From Janthinobacterium silvisoli (GTDB lineage Bacteria; Pseudomonadota; Gammaproteobacteria; Burkholderiales; Burkholderiaceae_D), in the NCBI RefSeq assembly GCF_014200725.1, contig NZ_JACHCL010000002.1:744001-808000 (forward strand): a stretch of 64,000 nucleotides of DNA, written 5' to 3'. The translations under genes were made by a program, and so were the position numbers. Below the pieces are notes generated by a model. The model did no database searches. It was given only the letters and a program-made list of their open reading frames with translations, and had not been told where the DNA came from. Below, one piece after another: positions 34,095 through 42,900 of this stretch (within the stretch, counting starts at the first letter, position 1; each line of letters opens with the position of its first letter).

Positions 34095-35489
34095 ATGGCC
34101 AAGACGATACGCTTCAACGCTTTCCAGATGAATACCGTGGGCCACCAGTCGCCAGGACTGTGGACCCATCCGCGCGACCAGAGCCACCGCTATACCGATC
34201 CGCAACACTGGACCGAACTGGCGCGGCTGCTGGAAGCGGGCCTGTTCGACGCCATCTTCCTGGCCGATGTGCTGGGCGTGTATGACGTGTACCAGGGCGG
34301 CGTAGCAGCGGCATTGAAACATGGCGTGCAAGTGCCGCTGAACGACCCGCTGGCACTGGTGCCCATCATGGCGCAGGCGACGACACACCTGGGTTTCGGC
34401 GTCACCTGCGCCCTCACCTATGAACATCCGTACACGTTCGCGCGGCGCATTTCCACGCTCGATCACCTGACCGGCGGGCGCATCGGCTGGAATATCGTCA
34501 CCGGTTATCTCGATAGCGCGGCGCGCAACCTGGGCCTGAACCAGCAGCTGGGCCACGATGAGCGCTACGACCTGGCCGATGAATACCTGGACGTAGTCTA
34601 CAAACTGTGGGAAAAAAGCTGGGAAAACGATGCCGTGGTCAATGACAAGGCAAGCGGCATCTACACCGACCCGGCCAAAGTCCACCCGATCAACCATCAC
34701 GGGCGCCATTACCAGGTGCCCGGCATCCATTTGTGCGAACCGTCGCCGCAACGCACGCCGCTGCTCTACCAGGCAGGTACGTCACCACGCGGCACGCGCT
34801 TTGCGGCGCGCCATGCAGAAGCGACGTTTGTCAGTGGCCCCAGCAAGACGGTGGTGAAACGCTACGCCGACGACTTGCGCGCCGCCGTGCGCCAGGCAGG
34901 CCGCGATGGCGACGCGCTGGTGATTTACGCGCAGGCGCTGATCATCACGGGCGTCACCGAAGCAGAGGCACGCGCGAAATATGAAGATTACCGCAGCCAT
35001 ATCGATATCGAGGCGGCGCTGGCGCTGCTATCCGGCTGGACCGGCGTGGACTTCAGCCGCTATCCGCTGGACGCCACCATCGACTATATCGACCTGGACG
35101 CAGGCCGCTCGGCGCTCGCGTCCTTCAGCCAGGCGGACCCCGACCGCAAATGGACGGTGCGCGAGGCCGCCGAATATATCGGCCTGGGTGGACGCGGCCC
35201 CGTGATTGTCGGCGATGTGCGCCAGGTGGCCGACCAGCTGGAAAGCTGGATAGACGACACCGGTATCGACGGTTTTAACCTGGCCTTTGCCGTGGCCCAC
35301 GACAGCATGGCCGATGTGGTGACGCATATCGTGCCGGAACTGCAACGGCGCGGCCGCTACCGCCACAGTTACGAAGACGGTGCCTTGCGCCACAAGGTAT
35401 TCGGCCAGGGGCCGCGCCTGCCAGAGCGCCACGCAGGGCGCCAGGTCAGTATCGCTCCCGCTCCCGCCACGACACGCGCAGCAGCGTGA
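34095..35489 (+). CDS. LLM-class flavin-dependent monooxygenase (NtaA/SnaA/DszA type)
   Basis: 464 residues from ATG 34095, four bases after the metQ2 stop. The luciferase-like fold carries the NtaA-group features: IRFNAFQMNTVGHQSPGLW near the start, RISTLDHLTGGRIGWNIVTG, and LLYQAGTSPRGTRFAARHAE. Enzymes of this group oxidise substrates such as nitrilotriacetate, EDTA or dibenzothiophene sulfone with FMNH2 and O2. The operon context points to an organosulfur substrate. Reduced flavin could be delivered by SsuE. Confidence 0.9.
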   Translation: MAKTIRFNAFQMNTVGHQSPGLWTHPRDQSHRYTDPQHWTELARLLEAGLFDAIFLADVLGVYDVYQGGVAAALKHGVQVPLNDPLALVPIMAQATTHLGFGVTCALTYEHPYTFARRISTLDHLTGGRIGWNIVTGYLDSAARNLGLNQQLGHDERYDLADEYLDVVYKLWEKSWENDAVVNDKASGIYTDPAKVHPINHHGRHYQVPGIHLCEPSPQRTPLLYQAGTSPRGTRFAARHAEATFVSGPSKTVVKRYADDLRAAVRQAGRDGDALVIYAQALIITGVTEAEARAKYEDYRSHIDIEAALALLSGWTGVDFSRYPLDATIDYIDLDAGRSALASFSQADPDRKWTVREAAEYIGLGGRGPVIVGDVRQVADQLESWIDDTGIDGFNLAFAVAHDSMADVVTHIVPELQRRGRYRHSYEDGALRHKVFGQGPRLPERHAGRQVSIAPAPATTRAAA

Positions 35490-35508
35490 ACCCGCAATCA
35501 AGGAAACC

Positions 35509-36501
35509 ATGAAACGCAGAACCCTGTTACAGCTGGCCGCCAGCGGCGCCGCGATTGCCGCCCTGCCCACCCTGGCTCGCTCCGCAGCGCAAGTCACCAC
35601 GCCATTAAAAGAACTGCGCCTGGACTATGCGTACTATTCACCTGTGAGCCTGGTCTTGCGCCGTTTCGGCTGGCTGGAAGAAGCCTTCAAGCCTGAAGGC
35701 ACCAGCATCAAATGGGTCTTCAGCGCAGGCAGCAACCGCGCGCTGGAATACCTGAACGCCAACAGCATCGATATCGGATCGAGCGCCGGCCTGTCGGCCT
35801 TGCTGGCCCGCGCCAATGGCAACCCTATCCGCGCGCCCTATATCTTTTCGCGGCCCGAATGGACCGCGCTGGTGGTGCGCAAGGATAGTCCCATCCGCAG
35901 CATCGCCGACTTGAAAGGCAAGAAGGTGGCAGCCACCAAGGGCACCGATCCTTATCTGTTCCTGCTGCGCGCGCTGAAAACGGCGGGGCTCAAACGCAGC
36001 GATATCGAACATGTGAGCCTGCAGCACGCCGATGGCCGCGCCGCGCTGGAACAGGGCAAGGTCGATGCCTGGGCCGGCCTCGACCCGCATATGGCGGCCA
36101 GCGAACTGGAAGCAGGTTCGCGCCTGTTTTACCGCAACGTAGCCTTCAATACCTATGGTTTCTTGAACGTGCGTGAAGACTTCCTGGCCAGCCGACCCGC
36201 CGAAACGGCCAAGGTGATACAGGCCTACGAACGGGCGCGCGCCTGGGTGATTGACAACCCGGCCGAGGCGTCGAAAATCCTCGCCGAGGAAGCCAAGGTC
36301 AGCCTGCCGGTGGCCCTGCTGCAAGTCAAGCTGCGCAGTGATTTCAGCAATCCGCAACCATCGACCGAGCACGTCAAGGCGCTGCAGCTGGCCGCGCCCA
36401 TCCTGGTCGAAGAAGCACTGGTCAAACCGGGCACGGACGTGAACCGCGCCATTGCGGAACTGGTCGATACACGCTTCGCCCGGCCTTACATCAAAGTATA
36501 A
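35509..36501 (+). CDS. Sulfonate-type ABC transporter periplasmic binding protein
   Basis: 330 residues from ATG 35509, with AAGGAAACC upstream. The signal MKRRTLLQLAASGAAIAAL contains a twin-arginine-like pair. The fold is SsuA/nitrate-taurine-like: LDYAYYSPVSLVLRRFGWLE, SNRALEYLNANSIDIGSSAG, and DAWAGLDPHMAASELEAG. It is clearly distinct from SsuA at 30142, so the two systems likely differ in substrate range. First gene of the transporter part of this operon; the permease starts eight bases after its stop. Confidence 0.9.
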   Translation: MKRRTLLQLAASGAAIAALPTLARSAAQVTTPLKELRLDYAYYSPVSLVLRRFGWLEEAFKPEGTSIKWVFSAGSNRALEYLNANSIDIGSSAGLSALLARANGNPIRAPYIFSRPEWTALVVRKDSPIRSIADLKGKKVAATKGTDPYLFLLRALKTAGLKRSDIEHVSLQHADGRAALEQGKVDAWAGLDPHMAASELEAGSRLFYRNVAFNTYGFLNVREDFLASRPAETAKVIQAYERARAWVIDNPAEASKILAEEAKVSLPVALLQVKLRSDFSNPQPSTEHVKALQLAAPILVEEALVKPGTDVNRAIAELVDTRFARPYIKV

Positions 36502-36509
36502 GCTGCATC

Positions 36510-37328
36510 ATGAACAAGCAGACGCTGGCTGCCACTACGGCGGCTTCCCCTTCCCCGCCAAGCAAACTACGCCTGCCGCGCGCCGCCTGGGGTTTGTTAT
36601 TACCCTTGCTTGCGCTGCTGGTGGCCGAAGTGGGCGTGCGCAGCGGCGTCATCCCCGACAACCTGCTGCCCGCCCCCAGTGAAATCGCCACCACGATTGC
36701 GGAGCTGGCACGGCACGGCCTGGCCGGCCATGTGCTGGCCAGTACCGTGCGCGTCGCCATCGGCTTTGCGGGCGGCGCCTTGCTGGCCATCGTGCTTGGT
36801 GCCGCCGTGGGTTTGAACCGCACGGCCGAAGCGTTACTGGACCCCACCTTCCAGGCGCTGCGCGCCATACCTTCACTGGCCTGGGTGCCCTTGCTGCTGC
36901 TGTGGCTAGGCATCGATGAAGCGCCCAAGCTGGTGTTGATTGGCATCGGCGCCTTTTTCCCCGTCTACATGGGCGTGGCCTCGGGCATCCGCGATGTGGA
37001 CCGCAAGCTGATCGACGCTGCCCGGCTATACCGCTTGAGCCGCTTTGCGCTGGCGCGGCGCGTGCTGCTGCCTGCCGCCTTGCCGGCGATTTTTACAGGG
37101 CTGCGCAATGGCCTGAGCCTGGCATGGATGTTCATGGTGGCGGCCGAACTGATCGCCGCCAGCCAGGGCCTGGGCTATTTGCTTAGCGACGGCCGGGAAA
37201 CGAGCCGCGCCGATATCGTGCTGGCCGCCATCGTGCTGCTGGCACTTTTGGGCAAAGCCAGCGACAGCCTGATGCGCCGCCTGGAAAACCGTTTGCTGGC
37301 ATGGCGCGACAGCTATGCGCCAAGCTGA
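36510..37328 (+). CDS. Sulfonate-type ABC transporter permease (second system)
   Basis: 272 residues. A polar N-terminus of ~30 residues precedes about six helices. ALRAIPSLAWVPLLLLWLGI and the coupling segment AARLYRLSRFALARRVLLPA are typical of the SsuC/TauC family. It resembles the ssuC product at 28169 in pattern but is clearly a different gene. It would form the membrane channel with the ATPase encoded six bases downstream. Confidence 0.92.
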   Translation: MNKQTLAATTAASPSPPSKLRLPRAAWGLLLPLLALLVAEVGVRSGVIPDNLLPAPSEIATTIAELARHGLAGHVLASTVRVAIGFAGGALLAIVLGAAVGLNRTAEALLDPTFQALRAIPSLAWVPLLLLWLGIDEAPKLVLIGIGAFFPVYMGVASGIRDVDRKLIDAARLYRLSRFALARRVLLPAALPAIFTGLRNGLSLAWMFMVAAELIAASQGLGYLLSDGRETSRADIVLAAIVLLALLGKASDSLMRRLENRLLAWRDSYAPS

Positions 37329-37334
37329 AAAACC

Positions 37335-38069
37335 ATGACGACACTATTAGACATCAACGTCCACGAAAAAAGCTACGGTCCCCGCCGCGTGCTGCACAAT
37401 CTGCAGCTGCAACTGCGCCAGGGCGAGATCGTCAGCCTGATCGGCGCCAGTGGCTGCGGCAAGAGCAGCCTGCTATCGATCGTGGCGGGGCTGGACGGCG
37501 ACTTTCGCGGCAAGGTTTTACTCGATGGCCTACCGCTGGACGGCGTTCACGCCGATATTGGCTTGATCTTCCAGGAACCACGCTTGTTTCCCTGGCTGAC
37601 GGTGGCGCAAAATATCGCCTTCGGCCTGGGAGCCGGCGGCAAGCACGATCCCCGCGTAGCGGCGCTGCTGGAAGAAGTGGGCTTGCAAGGCCATGCAGCC
37701 AGCCTGCCCAAGCAGCTGTCGGGCGGCCAGGCGCAGCGGGCGGCGATTGCCCGTGGCCTGTTTGGCCAGCCCCGCATTTTGCTGCTCGATGAACCGTTTT
37801 CCGCCGTCGACGCGTTTACCCGCATGAAGCTGCAAGACTTGCTGGCAACCGTCGCCGCCAGGCACGGCTTGACGGTGCTGCTGGTCACGCACGATATCGA
37901 TGAAGCGCTGTACCTGAGCGACCGCATCGTCATGCTCGACACGCGCGCCGGTCCGCCGCGCGGCCATTACGATGTGACGCAGCTCCGGCCACGCACGCGC
38001 GCACCAGCGGCGCAGGCGGCTTTGAAAGACAGCATTCTCGCCGAACTGCACGCAGCACACGCGATTTAG
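37335..38069 (+). CDS. Sulfonate-type ABC transporter ATPase (second system)
   Basis: 244 residues. Walker A GASGCGKSS, Q-loop IFQEPRLFPWLTVAQNI, signature LSGGQAQR, Walker B ILLLDEPFSAVD, switch LVTHDIDEAL. The Walker A ends in SS rather than ST, which still provides the Mg-ligand hydroxyl. It belongs to the SsuB/TauB branch. Last gene of the operon that starts with the SfnB-like flavoprotein at 32031. Confidence 0.92.
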   Translation: MTTLLDINVHEKSYGPRRVLHNLQLQLRQGEIVSLIGASGCGKSSLLSIVAGLDGDFRGKVLLDGLPLDGVHADIGLIFQEPRLFPWLTVAQNIAFGLGAGGKHDPRVAALLEEVGLQGHAASLPKQLSGGQAQRAAIARGLFGQPRILLLDEPFSAVDAFTRMKLQDLLATVAARHGLTVLLVTHDIDEALYLSDRIVMLDTRAGPPRGHYDVTQLRPRTRAPAAQAALKDSILAELHAAHAI

Positions 38070-38153
38070 TCTTTATCGGACTGCATCCGTGTTTGCATAC
38101 CATGCCATTCCATGTCAGCATACGCCACCCCGGCACACCTGATAAGGATAGCA

Positions 38154-39026
38154 ATGCCCTTCACACTGACACGCGCCCTGCTTCTCCCCACACTATTCGC
38201 CAGCTCTGCGGCATTTGCCCAAACGCCCGATGCCACCGCCCTGAATGCGGACCAGACGCCGTTCCGCATCTATGCCAACACCTATTATGTGGGCGTCAAG
38301 GGTGTCAGTTCCGTGCTGGTCACGTCGCCGGAAGGCCATGTGCTGATCGACGGCGGCTTGCCTGAATCAGCGGCAAAGATCATCGCCAATATCGCCACCC
38401 TGGGATTTCGCATCGAAGACGTGAAGATGATCCTTAACTCGCACGGCCACTACGATCAGGCGGGCGGCCTGGCCGAACTACAGCAGCGCAGCGATGCGCT
38501 GGTCGTGGCCAGCCCGTCTTCCGCGCTGGACCTGGCGGCGGGCGAAGTGGGACCGGACGATCCGCAATACAAGGCGCAGCCCAACTATCCCCCCGTGACC
38601 GACATGCGACTGGCGCGCGACGGCAACCATTTTTATGTCGGTCCCATCAAGCTGACGGCCTACACCACGCCCGGCCACACGCCCGGTGGCTTGAGCTGGA
38701 CCTGGCAATCGTGCGAGGGCAAGCGCTGCCTGAACATGGTGTATGCAGACGACCTCGATCCCGTGTCGCGGCCCGGCTTCAAGTTCAGCGCCAGCAGCGA
38801 ATATCCGAACGCGCTCGACGATTTCCAGCACAGCTTTGAAACCTTGGAACACCTGCCCTGCGACGTACTGATTTCCGCCCGTCCTGAAGCGTCGAAACTG
38901 TGGCAAAGGCTGGAGCTGAGCGCAACAAAAGGCAGCGCGGCCTTTATCGACCCGCAAGCCTGCCACGCTTATGTAGCCGAAGCGCGCACTGCACTGGAGA
39001 CGCGCCTGCGCAGCGAAAAGGAATAA
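38154..39026 (+). CDS. Subclass B3 metallo-beta-lactamase-like protein with altered zinc ligands
   Basis: 290 residues from ATG 38154 behind AAGGATAGC, with a signal peptide ending SSAAFA. The fold is subclass B3: VLVTSPEGHVLIDGGLPESA, the metal motif NSHGHYDQAGG, TTPGHTPGGLSWTW, YADDLDPVSRPGFKF. Zn1 ligands are intact (His97, His99, His175). Of the Zn2 ligands, Asp101 is kept, but the usual next His is Gln102, and the C-terminal His of the canonical HP motif is Arg243 (ISARPEAS). It may be a mononuclear enzyme or a non-lactamase. Beta-lactamase activity is not established by sequence. Confidence 0.85.
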   Translation: MPFTLTRALLLPTLFASSAAFAQTPDATALNADQTPFRIYANTYYVGVKGVSSVLVTSPEGHVLIDGGLPESAAKIIANIATLGFRIEDVKMILNSHGHYDQAGGLAELQQRSDALVVASPSSALDLAAGEVGPDDPQYKAQPNYPPVTDMRLARDGNHFYVGPIKLTAYTTPGHTPGGLSWTWQSCEGKRCLNMVYADDLDPVSRPGFKFSASSEYPNALDDFQHSFETLEHLPCDVLISARPEASKLWQRLELSATKGSAAFIDPQACHAYVAEARTALETRLRSEKE

Positions 39027-39106
39027 AGCGTCAACCGTGCGCGCCAGGAAGGCGCCGGTCTGCTAATCTGCGGTGTGACCATTTTGCCATAATCAGGAGT
39101 TTTCGC

Positions 39107-39589
39107 ATGTTGACCTTCTCCCGCCTGATACCTCTCGGCTTTGTAGTATTGATCGCTGGCTGCACGCAAACCGCACCGGCCACCAGCACGACAGGCAGCA
39201 GCCCGATCGCTGCGACCGCGCCAGCCAATCCACCACTGCCGCTGGTGGGCACCCACTGGAAACTGAAGGAACTGGCTGGCCAGGCCATCACGCGCACTCC
39301 ACCTCAGCAGCAAGACATCACCCTGCTGCTCGATGGCGGCCGTGTCAGCGGCAATAGCGGCTGCAACCGGATGATGGGCGCCTACGGCACCAATGGCAGC
39401 AGTACGCTGACGTTCTCGCAATTTGCCGGTACCATGATGGCTTGCCAGCCGGCCGACATGGAGCTGGAACAGCAAGTGCTCAAGCGCCTGTCCACCGTCA
39501 ACGGCTACCGTTATGATGGACAGGATTTGCTGCTGACCAGCGATGGCGTTGTGGTGGCCAGGTATGAGGCCACGGCCAAACACTTTTAA
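39107..39589 (+). CDS. META-domain (HslJ-like) lipoprotein
   Basis: 160 residues from ATG 39107 behind CAGGAG. The lipoprotein signal is LIPLGFVVLIAGCTQ, lipobox LIAGC. After a Thr/Ala/Pro-rich linker, residues ~50-155 form a META domain: LVGTHWKLKELAGQAI, GGRVSGNSGCNRMMGAYG, FSQFAGTMMACQP. The two conserved Cys (in SGCN and MACQ) probably pair in the periplasm. HslJ-like proteins are linked to envelope stress, but the function is not defined. Convergent with epsC. Confidence 0.9.
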   Translation: MLTFSRLIPLGFVVLIAGCTQTAPATSTTGSSPIAATAPANPPLPLVGTHWKLKELAGQAITRTPPQQQDITLLLDGGRVSGNSGCNRMMGAYGTNGSSTLTFSQFAGTMMACQPADMELEQQVLKRLSTVNGYRYDGQDLLLTSDGVVVARYEATAKHF

Positions 39590-39597
39590 TCACCGCG

Positions 39598-40536
39598 CTA
39601 ATCACTGCGTGTCTGCGCCTGCGACACGTTGCTGCCGGCTGGCACGCTATGTGTCAGCCACACATTCCCCCCGACTGTCGATCCTGCGCCGATGATGATG
39701 CGCCCCAGCACGGTCGCGCCCGCGTAGATCACCACGTCGTCCTCGACGATCGGATGGCGCGGCGTGCCCTTGATCAGGGCGCCCGTATCGTCCGCTGGAA
39801 AACGCTTGGCGCCCAGGGTCACGGCCTGGTACAGGCGCACGCGCTGGCCGATGATGGCCGTCTCGCCGATCACCACCCCGGTTCCATGGTCGATAAAGAA
39901 GCTGGCGCCGATTTGCGCGCCGGGGTGGATATCGATGCCCGTCAGGGTATGCGCGATATCGGCGATCAGGCGCGCCAGGAATGGTGAACCCAGCACGTGC
40001 AGCTGGTGCGCCAGGCGGTGGTACAGGATGGCGATGGTGCCCGGGTAGCACAGCATGATTTCCGCCACCGAGGTGGCGGCCGGGTCGCCCGCATACGCAG
40101 CCTGCACGTCGGACACCAGCAGTGCGCGGATGCCAGGCAGGCTGGCGGCAAATGCGCGCGTGATGTCGCGTGCCTGCTGCGCCAGGGCCGCATCATCGTT
40201 CCCTGCATGGCTTTCATCATCGGCCCGCACGGAAAACAGTAACCCGCGACGCACCTGTTCGCTCAAGCGGTTCAGGGTCGTGTTGAGAGTATCGCCGACA
40301 AAATAGTCGATGCTTTCATCGGTCAGGTTCGGCCGCCCGTAATGCGTGGGAAACAGCGCCGCCGACAGGCCGTTGACGATGGTCGTCAAGGCCTCGCGCG
40401 ACGGCAGCTCGCGCACCCGTCCATTGTGGCGAATCTTGTGCTTTTCTTCGCGCGAAACGCGCAGCGCCTGGATCACAGGCTCCAGATTCCACTGTGCCGA
40501 TTCGTCGGCAGGCGCCAAGGGGTAGCTGCTAGTCAT
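39598..40536 (-). CDS. epsC: Serine O-acetyltransferase
   Basis: 312 residues. An N-terminal helical domain of ~170 residues is followed by a left-handed hexapeptide-repeat beta-helix: TGIDIHPGAQIGASFFIDHG, TGVVIGETAIIGQRVRLYQ, GGNVWLTHSVPAGS. The DIHPGA and GHGTGVVIGE-like motifs carry the acetyl-CoA/serine active-site His. It makes O-acetylserine, the precursor of cysteine. This fits the sulfur-assimilation island upstream, although the gene is transcribed alone. Confidence 0.92.
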   Translation of the reverse strand: MTSSYPLAPADESAQWNLEPVIQALRVSREEKHKIRHNGRVRELPSREALTTIVNGLSAALFPTHYGRPNLTDESIDYFVGDTLNTTLNRLSEQVRRGLLFSVRADDESHAGNDDAALAQQARDITRAFAASLPGIRALLVSDVQAAYAGDPAATSVAEIMLCYPGTIAILYHRLAHQLHVLGSPFLARLIADIAHTLTGIDIHPGAQIGASFFIDHGTGVVIGETAIIGQRVRLYQAVTLGAKRFPADDTGALIKGTPRHPIVEDDVVIYAGATVLGRIIIGAGSTVGGNVWLTHSVPAGSNVSQAQTRSD

Positions 40537-40623
40537 GCGGTGTCAATCCAAAAAACGGCGTACAGGCCGGGTCGCCCCAGCTTAGCCGCCAACAGGCAAA
40601 AACCTAAAGAAGATTTCCACTCC

Positions 40624-40648
40624 TGCATATGTGAAAAACGCATATGCA
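40624..40648. promoter_or_regulatory. Inverted TGCATATG repeat between epsC and the Bcr-type pump
   Basis: TGCATATG (40624-40631) and CATATGCA (40641-40648) are exact inverted arms with a 9-base spacer, in the divergent promoter region. The related TGCATATGCA occurs at 31946-31955 between the two sulfur operons. Factor unknown. Confidence 0.35.
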
Positions 40649-40738
40649 TCCTTGCCACCCTGCTATCAGCTTGCCCGGCGCCCTACCCGATTGCGGGGAC
40701 TCGCGTAAAATGATGGCCTAACGAAAACATATTTCAAC

Positions 40739-41926
40739 ATGACTAAATTATTAACATGGATTTTGGCGGGCCTGGCGATGGTCGGACCGCTTGCAATTGA
40801 TACCTATCTGCCGTCTTTCCCCGCCATCGTGCACGATTTTAATGCCAGCCCCCTGCTGGTGCAGCAAACCCTGAGCTTCTTCCTGTTCACGTTTGCCTTC
40901 ATGATGCTGTTTTATGGCACTGTTTCCGATTCCTTCGGCCGCCGTCCCGTCATTCTCGTCTCGCTGGTGCTGTATGTGATCGCGTCCGTGGGCGCCGCAC
41001 TGGCGCCGTCGCTGGGCTGGCTGCTGGCCTGGCGCGTTCTGCAAGGCCTGTCGGCGGGGGCCGGCTCGGTGATCGGCCGCGCCATCGTGCAAGACCGCTA
41101 TTCGGGCGCGGAAGCGCAAAAAATCCTCTCGCATATCATGATGGTATTCGCGCTGGCGCCCGCAATCGCTCCCGTGCTGGGCGGCTGGCTGCAAGTAGCG
41201 TTGGGCTGGCGGGCAATCTTCTGGTTCCTGACCTCCTTCGGCGCGCTGATGTTTATCGTCGTGTACCGCGCCCTGCCGGAAAGCCTGCCGAAAGAACAGC
41301 GCCATGCCTTCCACGTGGGCAGCATCGCCGTCAATTACTGGAAAGTGCTGTGCCACCGCCAGTTCCTGCTGCTGTCGACGGCCATCGGTGCGGCGTTTGG
41401 CGGCTTCGCGCTGTACATCGGTTCAGCCGCCTACTTCATCATCGATATCCTGCATCTGCCGGAGACGGCGTTTGCCTGGCTGTTCATTCCCCTGATCAGC
41501 GGCATGGTGATCGGCTCGGCCCTGTCGGCCCGCATCGCCCACCGCTACAGCCAGCGCCAGCTGATTTGGGCCGGTTTCGTGCTGATGCTGGTGGCCGCGC
41601 TGGCCAATATCGGCTACAACTACTTCTTTGCCGCCGAAGTGCCATGGGCCGTGCTGCCCCTGTTCTTCTATTCGTTCGCCCTGTCGATCGCCATGCCGCC
41701 GATGACCCTGATGGCCCTGAACCACTTCCCCAACAACAGCGGCCTGGCGTCATCGATGCAATCGTTCATCCAGATGCTGCTGTTCGCCCTCGTCTCGGGA
41801 CTGGTCGCGCCGCTGCTGTTCGACAGCGCCCTGAACCTGGCGTATGGCGTGATGGGTGGCCTGATCGTGAGCCTGGCATGCTGGGCGCTGGCGCAGGTCG
41901 GCAATTCCTCAGTCAAAAGCGCCTGA
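40739..41926 (+). CDS. Bcr/CflA-family MFS multidrug efflux transporter
   Basis: 395 residues, about 12 membrane helices. PLAIDTYLPSFPAIVHDF in helix 1, GTVSDSFGRRPVILVSLVLY in the loop 2-3 region, and RALQG-type WRVLQGLSAGAGSVIGRAIV in helix 4 match the Bcr/CflA drug:H+ antiporters. It is expected to export chloramphenicol-like or other drugs from the inner membrane; specificity cannot be read. Divergent from epsC and followed by a convergent hypothetical gene. Confidence 0.9.
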   Translation: MTKLLTWILAGLAMVGPLAIDTYLPSFPAIVHDFNASPLLVQQTLSFFLFTFAFMMLFYGTVSDSFGRRPVILVSLVLYVIASVGAALAPSLGWLLAWRVLQGLSAGAGSVIGRAIVQDRYSGAEAQKILSHIMMVFALAPAIAPVLGGWLQVALGWRAIFWFLTSFGALMFIVVYRALPESLPKEQRHAFHVGSIAVNYWKVLCHRQFLLLSTAIGAAFGGFALYIGSAAYFIIDILHLPETAFAWLFIPLISGMVIGSALSARIAHRYSQRQLIWAGFVLMLVAALANIGYNYFFAAEVPWAVLPLFFYSFALSIAMPPMTLMALNHFPNNSGLASSMQSFIQMLLFALVSGLVAPLLFDSALNLAYGVMGGLIVSLACWALAQVGNSSVKSA

Positions 41927-41932
41927 AAAATA

Positions 41933-42265
41933 TCAGGGCCAGGGCGCAGGCGTCGTATCCAGATACTGCGCCCCGCCTTCTTCCGGTTTCGGCTCGGCCG
42001 CATTTTCAGGCTGATTCAAGGGCCCAGCCGGCGAGCGCAAGCTGAGGATTTCCTTGCGCGCTTCGACAAAATCGGCTGAACTCAAGGGGTTTTTCTGATC
42101 AGGCCAATGACTGACGGCCCATTCCTGCAAGCCCTCGAAGCGCCGCCACAATTCCGCAATAAACGCGCGGCGCGCTGCTTCTTTGGCTTCTTCCAGTTGC
42201 TGGGGCGTCTTCGCAACGCCCTCGCCCACAGATTCACTCACAGATTCATTCACATTCGCTGGCAT
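41933..42265 (-). CDS. Hypothetical protein (110 aa)
   Basis: I do not recognise the family. The N-terminal ~25 residues are Ser/Glu/Val-rich. A central helical region (EEAKEAARRAFIAELWRRFE, then LQEWAVSHWPDQKN) is followed by a Pro/Glu-rich, probably disordered tail. No signal peptide or membrane helix. The codon pattern resembles the neighbouring genes and the frame is preceded by GGAGCG, so I take it as real. It starts 78 bp downstream of the AhpD-like gene on the same strand and may share its transcript. Confidence 0.6.
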   Translation of the reverse strand: MPANVNESVSESVGEGVAKTPQQLEEAKEAARRAFIAELWRRFEGLQEWAVSHWPDQKNPLSSADFVEARKEILSLRSPAGPLNQPENAAEPKPEEGGAQYLDTTPAPWP

Positions 42266-42343
42266 GATCGCTCCTGGCTGATGGTGTGCGCACCATGTTA
42301 AGCCAGAAACGAAAAATCTTCCGTACGCGAGCGAACGTCCAGC

Positions 42344-42784
42344 TTATTGTGGCATCTTGCGAAAACCCACGGCGAGACGGTTCCAGGTATTGATGCTGCC
42401 AATCGCCAGGGTCACGTTGACCATTTCCGCCGGCGACAACTCGGCTTCCAGCGCTGCATAATCTTCATCGCCTGCATGGTTTTGCGGCAGCAGGGTCAGC
42501 GCTTCCGTCCAGGCCAGCACGGCGCGTTCACGCGGTGTAAAAAATGGCGTTTCGCGCCAGACGGCAACCGCGTACAGGCGGCGCTCCGATTCGCCGGCCT
42601 TGCGCGCATCGCTGGTATGCATGTCCACGCAAAAAGCACAGCCATTGATTTGCGAAGCGCGCAAACGGATCAGCTCCAGCAAGGAGTGCTCCAGGCCCAG
42701 TTTGGCAATCGCCGCTTCCAGTGCGTACATGGCCTTGACGGCGTCGGGTGAGGCCGATGTGAAATCGAGTCGTTGCTGTGTCAT
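42344..42784 (-). CDS. Carboxymuconolactone decarboxylase/AhpD-family protein
   Basis: 146 residues. The CMD domain is complete: LLELIRLRASQINGCAFCVDMHTSDARKAGE contains the CxxC pair and the following His of the AhpD proton-relay. RERAVLAWTEALTLL follows. Members are alkylhydroperoxidase-like or act as peroxide/thiol reductases. Divergent from the MocR regulator across 116 bp, which suggests that the regulator may control this gene. Confidence 0.88.
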   Translation of the reverse strand: MTQQRLDFTSASPDAVKAMYALEAAIAKLGLEHSLLELIRLRASQINGCAFCVDMHTSDARKAGESERRLYAVAVWRETPFFTPRERAVLAWTEALTLLPQNHAGDEDYAALEAELSPAEMVNVTLAIGSINTWNRLAVGFRKMPQ

Positions 42785-42900
42785 GATGCATTCCTTGATA
42801 AAAGTAAAGATGCCTTATTGTAGGAGCGCAGTACCGTTGCGCGGCAGGCCAATCCGGCCGAAAAAAAGCAGACCAACAGCAGGCGATCAGCAGACCATTC

